A DNA stretch of 64,000 nt, taken from positions 20,997-84,996 of the forward strand of contig JAJEBV010000045.1 of NCBI GenBank assembly GCA_022822365.1, in the 5' to 3' direction. The stretch's first letter is position 1. Each line of letters opens with the position of its first letter. The notes under the pieces are model-generated. The model did no database searches and was not told where the DNA came from. It was given only the letters and a program-made list of their open reading frames with translations. This document shows positions 63,931-64,000 of the stretch, one piece after another. The position numbers and the translations under genes are program-made. The DNA comes from Thermoanaerobaculia bacterium. GTDB lineage: Bacteria; Acidobacteriota; Thermoanaerobaculia; Multivoradales; Multivoraceae.

Positions 63931-64000
63931 GGTGGCGGGGGGGCGGGGTGGGGGGGCCCGCCCCCCCGCCCGAGGTGGTGGTGGGGGGGCCCCCCCCCCG
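63931..64000. other. G/C homopolymer-rich end, possible assembly artefact
   Basis: The last about 70 bases are runs of seven to eleven G or C. This differs sharply from the rest of the window and coincides with its end, as seen at unreliable contig termini. No feature is called here. Confidence 0.5.

Noticed and set aside
1..64000. tRNA or rRNA genes and prophage or integrase genes
   Set aside because: I looked for cloverleaf-like stretches and for integrase or phage structural motifs and saw none I could support by eye.

Overview
The window is bacterial chromosomal DNA of very high GC content with tightly packed genes, many of them started with GTG or TTG. Outer-membrane-type proteins, lipoproteins and periplasmic proteins point to a Gram-negative cell. 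The gene set (short HisG with HisZ, an NHL/PEGA/M48 cluster, a TRAP transporter, very long FN3 and Calx-beta secreted proteins) looks most like an Acidobacteriota-type marine or host-associated bacterium. That placement is inference; no rRNA is present.

1-10.8 kb (minus strand): one long biosynthetic operon, aroDE-hisZ-hisG-hisD-hisC-hisB-hisH-hisA-hisF-hisIE-trpE. Almost every junction is an ATGA, GTGA or similar stop/start overlap. It makes histidine from PRPP and ATP (all steps except histidinol-phosphate phosphatase), two shikimate-pathway steps, and starts tryptophan synthesis. In front lies a leader region with a TTGACA promoter, a 34-codon reading frame ending SWWTHGHGKG, alternative hairpins, and a 12-bp hairpin that buries the aroDE ribosome-binding site.

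10.8-41.7 kb (minus strand): yceD-rpmF-plsX-fabH, then two large secreted-protein genes, then fabD-fabG-acpP-fabF, then a 4,160-residue secreted metalloprotease with about 32 FN3 modules, then a small membrane protein. The normally compact fatty-acid cluster has thus been opened by about 11 kb of exported-protein genes and is followed by another 12.5 kb.

41.9-52.3 kb: two exopolysaccharide-type glycosyltransferases, a lipoprotein, recA, murB, a large outer-membrane beta-barrel protein, a PIN/RHH toxin-antitoxin pair, an Smr protein and a small membrane protein. 52.3-56.0 kb: a TRAP transporter (fused DctQM and DctP) with an unknown upstream gene. 56.1-62.7 kb (plus): an envelope-type cluster of M48 protease, NHL propeller and PEGA/PDZ protein, followed by glycine oxidase ThiO. 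62.7-64.0 kb: a decayed IS3-family transposase, a 23-bp-arm inverted repeat, and G/C low-complexity sequence at the very end that may be an assembly artefact.

Five copies of a three-hairpin palindromic repeat of about 75-90 bp occur at the aro and fab regions. Two lie in frame inside coding genes (aroDE and the 2,498-residue secreted protein), and compensatory stem changes support selection on RNA or DNA structure. The repeat family and the WW/HGH leader controlling a combined his-aro-trp operon are the most unusual observations.
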